NCBI GenBank assembly: GCA_003255065.1
Contig: QAOA01000580.1
Span: forward strand, 668,752 to 732,751
Length of the DNA: 64,000 nucleotides
Origin: Cercis canadensis
Taxonomy: Eukaryota > Streptophyta > Magnoliopsida > Fabales > Fabaceae
Reading direction: 5' to 3'
This document shows positions 25,101-36,936 of the stretch, piece by piece. Every line of letters starts with the position of its first letter. The first letter of the stretch is position 1. The notes below the pieces were generated by a model that did no database searches, was not told where the DNA came from, and saw nothing but the letters and a program-made list of their open reading frames with translations. Made by a program: the position numbers and the translations under genes.

Positions 25101-25477
25101 TGATACAAAGATTCTCAGTTAGTACGTAGGGTACCATAATCTGTATTTGTTCACATAAAAGAATGGTACTATAATTTCCAGCATATGTCGTAAATCTAGT
25201 AGTGGCTTCCTTAATTGTTTCTAAATTACATGCCTGTTGGTGTGTGCAGGATAAATGGAAAACTTTAGTGCACACAGCAAGAATTTCCCCTCAACAAAGG
25301 AGGGGAGAGCCAGTTCCCCAGGAGCTCTTGGACAGAGTCTTGGCTGCCCATGCTTACTGGTCTCAGCATCAAGCTAAGCAGCATGGTAAGCAGCAAGGTG
25401 GAACTTTGAAGATTACAGAAGCCTCAGTTGAAAGGCACAGTGTTGAAGCTATCCAACCCATTGCCATGATGATGTAA
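22147..25477 (+). CDS. TRP1: telomere repeat-binding protein (TRP1/TBP1 family)
   Basis: Eight coding exons, 22147-22227, 22331-23174, 23282-23506, 23601-23680, 24042-24271, 24415-24732, 24813-24876 and 25250-25477, sum to 2070 bases (689 aa) with all splice phases consistent. The N-terminus is MVLKKRLDYGFNGFQ, followed by a long Ser-rich region and a basic RIAHRRIRKLLTSKYW block. A ubiquitin-like fold spans about residues 384-465 (VKFSIKSFKIPELYIEVP onward). The C-terminal Myb/SANT domain, from about residue 566, has RRPFSVSEVEALVQAVE, GRWRDVK and the telobox VDLKDKWKTLVHTA, followed by the plant extension RRGEPVPQELLDRVL. Family members bind double-stranded TTTAGGG repeats in the nucleus and affect telomere length. 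Assignment to the TRP/TBP family is firm, but the exact orthologue number is not. The gene appears intact. Confidence 0.93.
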
Positions 25478-27106
25478 AAAAGTAACTTAATGTTGACAGG
25501 AACAGGGGAAAACAAATTTGTACAAATGATTCAATTTCATGTAACATTCTCATACAACATTCATTGCCGGCCTTTTAGTTGCATGCAGGTTGGCATTTGT
25601 AAATGGTTTGATGGAATAAGATTGTTCTAACTGGAACTTACTGTGTTCTTTGATTCTTTTCATTCAATTCGATCAATGTATGTAGAATTGTCAAATGAAC
25701 ATGACATGTTGATAACAAAGAAAAAGGAAAAGTTTTTAGTTGTTATTATCTTTTCTTCAATTGAAGGAAGTTCCTATTTCCTGCTTACTTTTATTTGCTG
25801 ATTTTTTTCATTCGGAGATTATAAAAAAATATTCTTTTTTTCTTCGAAAGAAAAAAGCTTGTTAACCCTTGGAGATGGCAAATCAAGCACTAATGATAAT
25901 ACAACTTAGAAAAAAGAAAAAAGGCTTTGGGCCCACCGCCCACTAGTTTTATGATCTAATTCTGTTTTATTCACTTTCTGTCACGAGGAGGATGAAAGAC
26001 AAAGCTTTGGTGGCGGCGGTGAAGAATATTCCCTATCTTTTTGGGATCCTTATCCGCACGCAACACCATGTGCATTGACCATATTTCTTTGTATTAGAAA
26101 ACCATTCTTGTCTTCTCTTAATTTTCATCATCTTTTTTAAAAAAATTGAAAATTTGAAATCAATAATTGCTTTCTCTTCGTAAGGTCGGAGGCTTCTGCT
26201 TGTTGGATTTTTTATTTTTATTTTCCTACTCTTCTTAAATCAATAAATCTTTAATCATTAGCTTTGAATTAAATAATTCTAATATTTTTAGCTTGAAATG
26301 GATTCGGCTTAATGCAGCAAAAGTAGCCACCAAATCTCATACAGTAAGATATGGATCAATTGTCCAAATGCCTATTCCATATTCGCTCTTTGTTAACATA
26401 TAAAATATTTTCAAATAAAGCACTTTGATGCCATAATTTAATTAGTCTATGCATCCTATAACCATAAACTTTGGGTTTGTTAATAATACATTAAATAATT
26501 TGTCTTAATGCTAACTTAAGTCTTAGAATTTTAATATTTTGTTTAGCTCAACTTTTTTTTTAACTCATTTAATAATAAATAATATTCAAATTAAAACGTA
26601 TAATATAGTGAGAGTAAAATTTGAGCAATTTGGCATTTGTCTTGCTCAGTTTGACTACAAAACCTAGTTTTCATATAAAGAAAAATGAATTTATAATAGT
26701 AAAATTATGAGTACTTTTTCTTCTTTATGCTAAACGAATTTGTAAGAGTCATCAAGTGACTCCAATGTTATGAGGTTTATCTTAAATAGGGTTTCAGAGA
26801 AACAAAAATGACGAGGAGAAAAAATTGTCTCATACAATAGACAGAAGCTGCTATTACTTACTAAAAATAGAAACAAACCGACTTAACCATATTTATTATG
26901 CGAATAGGAAAATACATTTTGGCACATAGAACGTAATCCATTTTAGATTTGAATGCAAAATTTAGTCTCAGAATAATTTCGATATCATTTAACTACAAAT
27001 TATTGAAACCACTCAATCATAGTACAGTAGACAATAATAAAAAAAATATTAAAGATAAAAACACACAAATGTAATTTCATGAAGTTTAGTCAATTAATGA
27101 ACTTAC
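25478..27106. other. 3' flank of TRP gene and spacer
   Basis: The TRP 3' untranslated region is followed by AT-rich DNA. I read the minus strand for the missing catalytic exons of the DNA glycosylase relic (helix-hairpin-helix and iron-sulphur cysteines) and found nothing similar. Those exons appear to be lost rather than overlooked, within the limits of reading by eye. Confidence 0.45.
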
Positions 27107-27917
27107 CTTGGTAGATGGTGAGCAATATTTTGGGTTAAAAACACTCCAATTACAGAATCCAAAACAGAACGTTTCCACATTAAGAACCGCGGATTACCTG
27201 TAAAGTTTATAGACTTGCTATCAACACATCTGTTTATCACACATTCAAACAAATTAAGAAACTCAATCTTTGCACTATAAATTTACTGTAAGTGCAGCAA
27301 TAAGTAAATAGAGAAAAGAAAAAAGTGCAGCAAAATGCAAAGGGGCATAATAATTCTATTGTTGAAGTTCGTCTTCGATGACTTGAGCAAAAGAGCAGAA
27401 CTGCCAGCGATAAGCATACTATGGACATGAAAAGCAAGTAATGCTCCACCAATACCGTAGATAAAGAACTTGATCGTTGAGCAAAAGAGCTAAGACCATA
27501 AAATTTAGATCTGGGAATAAAGTTCCAAATAAAGTTACATGAAGATACGATGACAAGAAGGCTTGATGAACACACAATAATAATATGGTAAATAAATAAT
27601 ATAAAAAAAATTAAATCTAAAACGTATACCTTGAACGAGATGCATTATACTATTGTCTCTTGTTATTTTTTCTTCCATGTCTGACTTTGACTTTATCATC
27701 AACAGTCTGGGGAGAAAATAGTTTCCATCTTGGAATCTTTTCCTTCCTGCATCTGGAAAATTTGGTCCGTGAGGCATAGACTGCGCAAGAACCTCCTTCG
27801 GTAAACCTTTAACTCGTTTGTCACAGTCTTGCTTTGAGTTTGAGCAGTTGTGCCGCTGTTTTCAGCATCAAAATTTAAAGATATTCTGCATAAGGGAGTT
27901 CTCCTCACATCACTCAT
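27107..27917 (-). pseudogene. truncated DEMETER/ROS1-like DNA glycosylase relic
   Basis: Two exon-like blocks lie in order on the minus strand. The first ends at 27630 with IMHLVQ and a GTATAC donor. The second, 27197-27107, starts after TTTACAG and reads GNPRFLMWKRSVLDS, VIGVFLTQNIAHHL, ending at a GTAAGT donor. MHLVQ-G-RRF-W--SVVDSVVGVFLTQNV-DHLSS is the hallmark start of the glycosylase domain in DME/ROS1/DML proteins, and the intron sits at the same LVQ|G point. Upstream, at 27917-27800, another frame encodes LCRISLNFDAENS, like the short conserved LCRRxLxFxAEN block of ROS1-type N-termini. It is out of frame with the later part, and the long region normally between the two is missing. 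No helix-hairpin-helix, catalytic Asp or iron-sulphur cluster follows before the TRP gene, so this cannot encode an active enzyme. Confidence 0.72.
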
Positions 27918-28120
27918 TTTCTCCTTGTTTTTCTGGTGTTTGTTTTATACCTTGTGCCCTATAATTAATGATTTTTTGAGGATACAATTGCAATGGACAG
28001 AATACAATATGTATTTAAACTGATGCATTTATGAATTGTCCATTTAAAGCAATTCCAAAAGACCATTTATGAACCTTTCAATAACATGGAGAGAAAATAA
28101 TAATAAAGGATGCATGCATG

Positions 28121-28355
28121 GGTATGTTTGTTTATTCTTACTAGATTAAGACATGTTTCTTTTAACGAATTTTGTTAAAACTTAGATGATGATTCCTCTC
28201 CATCCTTTAACTTTGAGATGTTCTTTCTTTTCTTGCCATTTTGCTGGTGGTTGGGATCTCAAAGTCAAAGCATGGAGAGGAATAATCATCTACATTTTAA
28301 TAAAATTTGCTAAAAGAAACATGTCTTAATCTAATAAGAATAAACAAATATATCC
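28121..28355. mobile_element. near-perfect foldback element
   Basis: A 235-bp inverted repeat with arms of about 100 bases and a loop of about 30 (around 28220-28255). The left arm begins GGTATGTTTGTTTATTCTTA and contains AGATTAAGACATGTTTC and ATTCCTCTCCATCC. The right arm carries these inverted, ending AATAAACAAATATATCC. Arm identity is high enough for a transcript to form a long hairpin. It could be a recent MITE or a hairpin small-RNA locus. No target duplication was evident. Confidence 0.7.
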
Positions 28356-30361
28356 ACAGTCTACTTGTAAATATTAACATATATTTGTATAATACATATT
28401 GTATTTTTTCCATTGCAATTGTGAGTATCGAACTCAAAAACTCATTAATTACGAGGTATGAAACAAACACTAGAAAAACAAGGGAAAAATATTCAAATTT
28501 CAAGAGTGCCCTTACCTACACAAGTTGTTCTAAACATCAAAGTTACTCAAGAATAGACTGGGCTCGACATAATTATTATGAATAAAAAATAAAAGATTGT
28601 GTCCATTAACAATTATCATACCACTACGAAATCATAAAGCTATATTATCACAAGTCAAGCAATTTATACATATGACAAACATGACATACACTGGGGTAAT
28701 GGACTTTCTTTTATTGATACATATTGTTATGCATACTGTGCCATCAAATCCTTGCATACATAAGCATATAAAAAATGGTACATTGGGTTTTTCTTTATCG
28801 GCTCAGGACTTAATTATGTTATTTTTTGTGTATTTACTACACAATCCTTATGATGTAAAGCAAATTAACTAGGCAACAGTGGCGAGATCTCAAAATCACA
28901 AATATAAGAAAAGCTAGAATATAATTAATGCAGAGGGAGTACCAGGAATATTAGTGTCACATTGCAACTCTTCTGTTGTGTTATGATCTGCCTGTGAAGA
29001 AGACATTAAGATTGGAGGAGAGCTCTTCTGCAGCTGATCATTCAGCTCATAAAAGTCTTATCAAGTTTTCTGTGTCTGTGATCTGTTTTCTTTCTTTGCT
29101 CTTCTATGATAAACCTTCAGAATCGATCGACGACATTCTTAAACCCATAGAAAATAAAAAGCTCATAATAAATTAACCCATTGAAGTGTATGTAACACAG
29201 ACAAAACTAAATAAGAGCAAGAGCATCAAAACTGAAAGAAATTGAAATGAAATCCAATTTGATGAGGAATCCAATCTGCTGTGCTTCTTGCGGGAATGGT
29301 AGAGTGGTAAGGAGCAGGGGCAGAAATGTTTAGGTCAAAATTGACCTTTGCCTTGCGTCCACAATACAACCTCCTTTGGTAAGTTGCAGCAGTTTCTCGG
29401 ATTAGGTCAAAGTGAATTCCCTCTATGCAACCTCCTTTCTCTCTCTTTTTTATATTTTTGGAACTTAAAAGGAGTTTTCACACGGTGGAGATCTAAACTT
29501 CTAACTCCACTAAGCAACTTTTGCATAAAAGTGCATCCATATCCGTATAGCTCATATGCATAAGACACACACACACATATATATATATTAGCTTGAGATA
29601 TTATCATTTGGGCTACTAGCCGTTGGGTACATGAAAGCATATTTAATCCCACATAATGCACAATAAAGTGGCAATGAAGCTGCACCTGCACGTGCCCATA
29701 ACACAATTTTATTACCCATGAAATGTCATTGGCGTTAGCCTATGAAGGCATTCAATCTCATGTGCGTTATTGACGGTACATCTTCCATATTTTCTATCAC
29801 TATAATTAGCATGATCCGGTAAATTCATTTTGATTGATTTTTTTTACCATAATTTTGATGGATTAATTTCACCCTAAAAGTTACCTACTAAGAAAATGCT
29901 AAAAGTTGCGTTCTGTATAAGCTTTAAATCTTCATAGTTTGTGAATCAATTTTACAAAATTTGTAATATCTATATTTCCTTTTTTGAAGATTAATTATTC
30001 AAAATCTAAGATAAGCATCGCTAGCCTGATTGTTATGTGTGACAGCTTCCATTGGAGGTAGAATTTAGCTTTGCAAGACGTTTCATTATATGTACAATTC
30101 ACTTATGGTCATGGTTATACCATGAAGGTACTGTTTAGGTGGTTGAGCTCCTACACAAATTATAATGCTAATTTGAAAAAGCAAATCAACATCGTTCAAT
30201 TAAACAAAATCAAAGTACTCATGGAGGTTGGGCACAGATAAATTAAGAAAACAAATGTTGATAATGAATTTAAAAAGGTTCATACGCTATTTGGTATCAA
30301 ATGATTTTCAAAGGATACTGACTAATTGTCAAAATTTATTATTTTGCTGCAATTGATCATA
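28356..30361. other. spacer
   Basis: No confirmed gene. A minus-strand frame at 28914-29054 reads like protein (ELNDQLQKSSPPILMSSSQ), but it is short and lacks family marks. It might be a further remnant of the glycosylase relic. A TATA run is present near 29577. Confidence 0.35.
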
Positions 30362-30435
30362 TCCATTGTCGTCTAGTCCGGTTAGGATATCTGGCTTTCA
30401 CCCAGGCGACCCGGGTTCAAATCCCGGCAATGGAA
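30362..30435 (+). tRNA. tRNA-Glu (UUC)
   Basis: A cloverleaf can be drawn. The seven-base acceptor stem TCCATTG pairs with CAATGGA at 30428-30434. The anticodon arm is CTGG-CTTTCAC-CCAG with anticodon TTC. The T arm is CCGGG-TTCAAAT-CCCGG. The A box (TAGTCCGGTTAGG) and B box (GGTTCAAATCC) are present. There is no intron. A TTTTT Pol III stop follows at about 30448. The D loop is one base longer than in the most common plant copies. Confidence 0.95.
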
Positions 30436-30443
30436 AATCATGT

Positions 30444-30453
30444 CAATTTTTAC
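30444..30453 (+). terminator. Pol III T-run terminator
   Basis: A run of five T residues about 13 bases after the tRNA end is the usual RNA polymerase III stop signal. Confidence 0.6.
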
Positions 30454-30574
30454 TTTTAAATTGTTTTCCCCCCTTCTCTTCCCTTTTCTCGAAACCCTCT
30501 CTACACTATTCTGCTGCTAAAACCCAGAGAGGTTTTAGATTGATTACGAAGAAGAAAGAGAAAAACAGAGAGAG

Positions 30575-32762
30575 ATGAGCGGAGCTGGAGCACCTGATTT
30601 CTTTTACAAGGAGGCTCAACGCCTTGGCTACGTTGCTCGCTCTGCCTTCAAGGTGAAGCATGAAACACCTATTCCCCCTTAAAGTTTCCTTCTTTTCGTT
30701 ATTATTTTCATTCCCATTTCTTCTAATTTACCAATTCCTCCATCTTTTTCGGTGACAAGAGCAGTTGCTTCAGATACAGAAGCAATATAAGCTAATAAAA
30801 CCTGGTTCATCGGTTCTGGACCTCGGCTGTGCACCTGGTGCTTGGCTTCAGGTTAATATCCTTATTCTTATGTTTTTTATTTCATTCTAGAAATGTAAGA
30901 CTTTGTTGGGGTTTATGTAATATTATTGTTGTTTGGTTGAATTGTATGCAGGTGGCTTGTCAGAGCTTGGGTCCCCTCAAAAATGGCGGCTTGGTTGTGG
31001 GTATTGATCTGAAGGTGCCATTTTTTATATGACTTGGTTATGGGATGGTCCAATATCTCTTTTTCTTTTTTCTTTATTAACGTAGTAAGAGTTAACGGAG
31101 AGCTGAATAAGTTGAAGTCTATTTCGTCTGAGTAATTTGAGAAATCTGCAATGTGCACAACAGAAGGTGAAGGTTCCTCCCGTCCATTGTGATTCAAGGG
31201 TTCAAACCATCTGTGCTGATGTCATGAACCTCCCAAAACACCAAGTTCGAGCGCTTTCTCCTCAGGTACTTGTGGACATCTAAATAGCCTCGCCCTTCCC
31301 CTTTCTTCTTCTGTTGTTGTTTAAACATTTTTTTTTCCTGTTTGTTGTGTTGTTGTGACATCCTCGACAACTTCATCTGCTGAGGCAGAAGTAAGCCATA
31401 TGGATGATAATAATTTCGCCGAATGTAAACCAAAATATGCATGTTTTACATGTTTGATTTAAGCCATCTATGAATTAAAATCATTGTCTTATGCATCTAT
31501 TGGTAAATCATGGACGTAAACAACTTGTCATCTTGCAATACACAAATGAATCAAGGACGGGAACTAAGTTCAGTTTGAACTTGATGTGGACTAGTAGCCA
31601 ATTATAATCTTTGGTTGTTAGTAAAATAACTCATTTAAAAAATGGATGATTATTACAGCAAGAACTTATCGACGAGCATCATATGACAGCTTTTGCAGCT
31701 TGTTTCTTAATTATGAAAACAAAGTGATCCTCAGTATTAATCAGCTTCAAATGTACTAGTAATGGCATTATTAACTTCAAATGTAGTAGTGACAGCAGTC
31801 TGATGAAGAGCTTAATTAAATCATCTGCTATTATCTCTGATAGTTTTACCTGACTTTTCATTAGACTCTGATTTCAGATATAGCTAAACTTGGCTACTTC
31901 ACTATGTGATTTATTGCTGGCCATTTTTTCTTCTTTTTCCTTTCCTTTCTATTGTTGTATACTAGTAGCTTGGTTGGTGTTGGTTTTTTCAGCCACAAAC
32001 ATGTACTATTTCAAGTTGAAGTGCTTTTTCTTTTTAATCAAAAGGTCTGTTGTGGTAGAGCCAACTGACTTTTACATCATCTACTTTCTTCCTGAGGTTG
32101 TCGAGTTCATGAACATTGGTTTTGAAGCAGCGTATTCTTTTGCCTCCTTTGATATCTAATAAGCACATATGCCTATTATGTTTTCTCTAATAAGCAAACC
32201 ATTTTGATCTCTCTCTCACTTAACTGGGGTACATTTAAGTTTTTGAAATGCCCTTCTTGTGCAGCGAAGAGGATTTTCTGTGATACTCTCAGACATGTGT
32301 CCATTGGTTTCTGGAATCACAACCAGAGATGCAGCTTTATCAGCTGAGCTAGGGATGCGAGCATTGGATTTGGCTGTTGGCAGAGCAGCATCAGTTTATT
32401 CCAATGATAACCAGGAGGAGCAATGTGATGATCCATCTGGTTCTGATAGTAATGGTGTACTGCAAATTGGTGGCCACCTTATCATAAAGCTTCTGGAGAG
32501 TGAAGATGTGAAAGGTGGGTCGCAATAGATATTTTAATTTGGAGGCCATCAATTTATTCATACAACATATAACTAATTAATTTCTACTGATTTGGTTGCA
32601 TAAGATATTTTAATTACTTTTGTTATTTGTGCTGCAGAAATCAGCCAGATATCCAAACCGCTCTTTAGAAAGGCATCATGGTTGAGACCTAAAGCTACAA
32701 GGCCTTCATCAAGAGAGATCTATTTGATATGTCAAGGTTTAAAGCCAGAGGCAAAGACATAA
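30575..32762 (+). CDS. FtsJ/RlmE-like RNA 2'-O-methyltransferase
   Basis: Six exons, 30575-30652, 30765-30851, 30952-31014, 31164-31265, 32265-32514 and 32638-32762, sum to 705 bases (234 aa). The fold is FtsJ. The S-adenosylmethionine loop LDLGCAPGAW is at residues 44-53. The catalytic tetrad is K26 (SAFK), D120 (LSDMCP), K185 (HLIIKLLE) and E220 (SREIYL). TTRDAALSAELGMRAL and SWLRPKATRPSSREIY are conserved RlmE/MRM2 blocks. A short acidic insert (about residues 156-174, NDNQEEQCDD) lies before the third catalytic residue. Bacterial RlmE and mitochondrial MRM2 methylate one uridine in the peptidyl-transferase loop of large-subunit rRNA, so an organellar rRNA role is likely. I see no clear transit peptide. 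The size and lack of C-terminal extensions argue against TRM7 or SPB1. The ATG lies 140 bases after the tRNA gene. Confidence 0.93.
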
Positions 32763-33467
32763 ATTGTTCCATTTTTGGCCCAGAATGGGTTTATTATTCA
32801 TAATGACTATATATAAGCAGCGTATATACAATTAGATATAGCCTATTACTTTGTCCTTGTACAATGTTCTGCAAATTGTATGAACTTGTCCCAGAATTTT
32901 AATAATATTTATTTTTGAGAATGAAGTTAGTTCTTAATTGGATGTAATCATGGCACTTAGGATGTTCGTTATTTTGTATTTGACATTGAATTCTAGCTAT
33001 CTCAGCTAAATTTAAAAAGCTGTGTTTTGTCATTGGGGTGAGAGGACAAGAGTTTATTTTTTATGTTAAAGGATCGTAGTTTACTCCTGGGAGTGGGAGG
33101 TTATTTACTTTATGAAATTTGAAGTTGGAATCTCTTATGTGAAATATAATATAAACTTAGTAATTAATAGTTGCATTCACAAATTTTAAGCCTCATACAA
33201 CATAATTGAAAGAAGAAAAAAGGGATGGGATTGCCAAAAAAAAAATAGGACTCAAGCTTTCTCAAATCCCAAGTATATTTGGTGATTAAATTACGAAGAA
33301 CACTTTACAATTCAGAACTTCACACTTTTATAATGTTTCAGTATCATCCATTTACAAATAATTACACAAATAACTTATGTGGCTGATTTTCCTCATCTTC
33401 CTGCATGACCTACCTCTACTTCAACTTTTCCATGTGGGATATATACTATAAATAGCAACTTCACGCA
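32763..33467. other. convergent 3' ends of FtsJ and FZR genes
   Basis: About 700 bases shared by the 3' flanks of two genes facing each other. A TTTTAATAATATTTATTTTTG stretch near 32900 is a plausible poly(A) region for the plus-strand gene. No gene was seen. Confidence 0.5.
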
Positions 33468-35633
33468 TCATCGAATATAGGTACGTCCCAATGACCAAAG
33501 GCCTGTATCTTTTACTGGTGCCTGAAAAATGACAGAAACAGTGCTTTGAAAAGGCCTTAAGAGTTGGTAAGAATAATAAGTATAATTGAAGGGGTCACAT
33601 TCTTACAGGTGCCTTCATTGACGGGAAAATATTCCAAAACCGTAGAGTCTCATCCCCTGCACCTGTAACTATTGTCTGCAAGAGGGGTGGAATAAGATTA
33701 GATTTTTATACTTGGAATTGTGTATTTATTAGTGTAATTTGCAAGGCTATGCGTGGCACCAGATAAAGGGTTGTAATACAGTACCTGACCATCAGGGGAA
33801 ATTGCGAGGTAAAGCACTCGCATGGTGTGGCCAGTTAGAGTTGCAACCTTTGCCATTGATGGATACTTCCACACCATAATCTGATTCTGGGAGTAGCCAT
33901 GAGTACTTACTAGCTCATTTACATTTTTACTCCAAGCAAGATTGCACACCTGCAAATTATGCAGCAAATTGATTTAGTTTCATGGGATGTTATACGTGAT
34001 ACAAAATTCTCATTGGACAAAAGGAGCTCGGAACCAGACCTGGCTTCCAGTGTCAACGCAGTTCAATTGATGGCCATTCGTAGTGTTCCAGAAGCGAATG
34101 CACCTATCAGCAGTTCCACCTCCAGATGCAAGGAGGCCATTCTGGTGAGGTGACCAAGCAATGGCCTTAACAGCAGCTGTATGCTCTGTAAGTCTCAAAG
34201 TTGGTTGCTGAGTCTGCTGGTTCCATACCAAGAGCTGATTATCATTTCCACCAGATGCGAGTTCCCTGTCGTCATACGACCATTTTAATCCACATACCTG
34301 TCATATTGAAGGGCAAAAATGGATTTCACCACGAATTAGGTGATATCAGTATTGTCTCTCTATTTTTCTACTGCAAAGTAAAGCCTAATATCACAAGTTA
34401 AATGTTAGTTGTCTAGAATCTTTCACCTCAGACTTGTGGCCGACAAGCTTGCTAACATAGTTATTTGAAACCCGCATATCATGCTGAAGTATGTTCCTGT
34501 CCCTGCTTCCTGAAGCTAAAATACGTGAATTCCATGCCAAAACACCAGTTCTTGTCTGATGTCCACCCATTGTTCTGACCTTCTTGCAGTTAGCTCCGTC
34601 CCAAACCTTAAGCCAAAAGTTATGATAATGCTGTTTTAGTCTCAACCGAGAACCTCAATGGAATACATTAAAATACAAACCAAAGTTAAATAAGCTAAAA
34701 AAATCCACCTGAACTTGACCAAGATTTGTACCAATAGATATGTAGGAACCCTCCCTGGTCCACTGGACAGAACAGACACCATCATGAGGTCCCAAGTCAC
34801 ATAACTTGGTTACCTGAAGACCACATAAGAAAATTGTTCATTTTCACATATGAATTGGATTCTAAGGTGAAATATGATAAATCTATGACTATTCAAAATA
34901 TGATTTGATGCTGGGAGAAAGAAAGTTGCAGATTCAGACATACCTTGCTGTTGGAAGCACTCCAGAGGTAGACACAAGTGCCCAGCCCCACGGCAAGAAC
35001 ATTCTGTGAAGACCAGTCCACCAGATTCAAGTAAAAGTCGTCTTGAAGAGATGGTGCATCCAGAACCTGCAACCTTGTAAGATGCAATTAGTAAAAATAA
35101 AGACTGAAAACATAAATCGCAGGTGCAGCTAACAAAGTAAGGAGGGACAGAGGTAACAGTACCTTATGGGGTGTTTTTGGCACCTTCCGAGGAGGCTTTG
35201 GCGGCGTTGAAGTCTCTGAAGAGAAGCCATTATCCTGGCGTAAAATGGAGGGCGAAAATGGCGAATTGGGAGCAGAATTGTCCGTCTTAAAGCGCAGCAT
35301 ATTCTTGCTGGGACTCATTGGGGAAGCTTGACCTGCAGGGGAAGGAGAACCAAAATCAGACCCAAAAAGCTCAGATTTCAATAACCTGGAATAGGCCTCG
35401 TTTGCCCCTTCTTTAACCGGCGACGCCTTCTCCATCAGCCCAAATGTGTGAAGCCTCGAAGACGATCTACAAGGTATGAATCTGTCACTGCACGACGAAG
35501 ATTTCGAATTCGAAGGCGAAGACAGGTTCGATATCGAACGAAAAGACCCCGAGAACGTGTCCAGCCGCAGCGAGCCTCCGGACATCCCAGCTGGCAGATT
35601 CAGCCCAGATTTCGTCGCCTGAGGTGACTCCAT
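33468..35633 (-). CDS. FZR3: APC/C activator CCS52B/FZR3 (Cdh1 type)
   Basis: Eight exons, 35633-35163, 35066-34944, 34813-34709, 34606-34427, 34297-34040, 33949-33785, 33675-33607 and 33521-33468, encode 474 aa. The C-box DRFIPCR is at residues 50-56. Downstream are the [12 protein letters not shown] block and KTPHKVLDAP. Seven WD40 repeats follow from about residue 165 ([80 protein letters not shown]). The protein ends in the Ile-Arg tail used to dock on the APC/C. Cdh1-type proteins bring substrates such as cyclins to this ubiquitin ligase in late mitosis and G1. The [16 protein letters not shown] start and the [17 protein letters not shown] repeat favour the FZR3/CCS52B branch over CCS52A. 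All phases are consistent and no break was seen. Confidence 0.94.
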
Positions 35634-36936
35634 TTCTGGCTTTCCTTTTCTGTCTTTTAATTTTTTTCTGAGTTCTTTGGAGGTATAGTACAGTATAATT
35701 TAATGAAGAGAGGTCAGAGGAAATGGGTTTCTATGGAACAGAGTAAAAGGCCTCTCTCTATCTATCTGCTGCAAAGAGAGGACCTTTTCTGGAAAAGATA
35801 AGGGTTTTGAGGTGAAGAGGAAGATTCACAACGGTCAAATTGTGGGAGGGTTTATAGGAGCGGGAGTGGACCGTCGGAATTGGAAAGAGAAAGAGGTTTG
35901 GTAAGGCAATCAATATTTGTTTTTTTTTCGGGGAAGACATCCCAACGGTCAATTCCCAATCTAGCTAGCTCCTCAAAAGTGCTTACTTGGTTTAGCTACA
36001 CAGGTAGCCGTTAGGTTCTATAGCTGATTTGGCGCCTCTCTAACCTTCACGAAATATTTTTTGGGCATTTAATTTCTCATCAATCTTATGCTCCAATTGA
36101 GTTAAGATTTCTTTTTCTTTTTATCAAAAAAAAAAAAAAGTGAAATAAGAAAGGAGAAATTATAAGTTTAGGAACTTGGTGTACATAAATTGCAATGTAA
36201 CATAATCCATAAATGTAGTTTATGTTCAATAAGAGAGTGAAGACTTTTCATGTGAATAATTATACTTGTTTGTAGCTAGTATTGCTCTTCTCTATACATA
36301 TTCACTCACCAATACATATAATTACCGGAAATATATATTTACCAAACTGATTTCATGGTGAGATAAATACTTGTTAAGTTTGTTTTTCAAATTAAGGGAA
36401 AGTGCAACGAACTCTTCTAAATTTGGCGAACAGGACAAAAGACACTAGTATTATTGCTTAAATTGTTAAATTTAGCATATTTGTTACTTATTTTAAATAA
36501 TAAAAAAGTTCATTTCCAAGGATGGTGACCCTTCTTGCTCAAGATTTTTCCAAGATAGATTCCAAGTGCATCAGTTTTTTGGCCAAGTCCACTTTTCCAC
36601 CTCCCCGCTCCCTTGAGCTGCACTTGCACATGTATTATCATGTATACTAAACCACTTTTTCTTTTCTTTTTTCCTTGTTATGCAACTCACAATGCCACAA
36701 ATTCTACTAAGTTTTTGAAACATTGATAGACGTACAATAAAACATATAGAAAGAATTTGACAGGTCAGCTTGGCCTAGCGGCTACCAGCAAATTGAATAT
36801 ATCAGCAGCATACTTTGAATGACTTCCGTCATCTAGCTTCAGAATAGCGAGAACAGCAAATTAGATTAACAAAATAGACATGAGATTCGATGTTCCAGGT
36901 ACTATTAGTATTACAACGAATGTGTAATAAACTCAA
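35634..36936. other. FZR promoter and ARP5 3' flank
   Basis: Both flanking genes read leftward, so this 1.3-kb gap should hold the FZR promoter and leader on its left side and the ARP5 3' untranslated region on its right. An A run lies at about 36127-36140. No other gene was seen. Confidence 0.5.

Noticed and set aside
27237-27575. Minus-strand open frame of 112 codons
   Set aside because: It lies in the intron between the two glycosylase relic blocks and has low-complexity Ser/Leu/Phe content.
36769-36800. Possible second tRNA (GGCCTAGCGGCTACC)
   Set aside because: No matching acceptor stem, anticodon arm or B box could be found.
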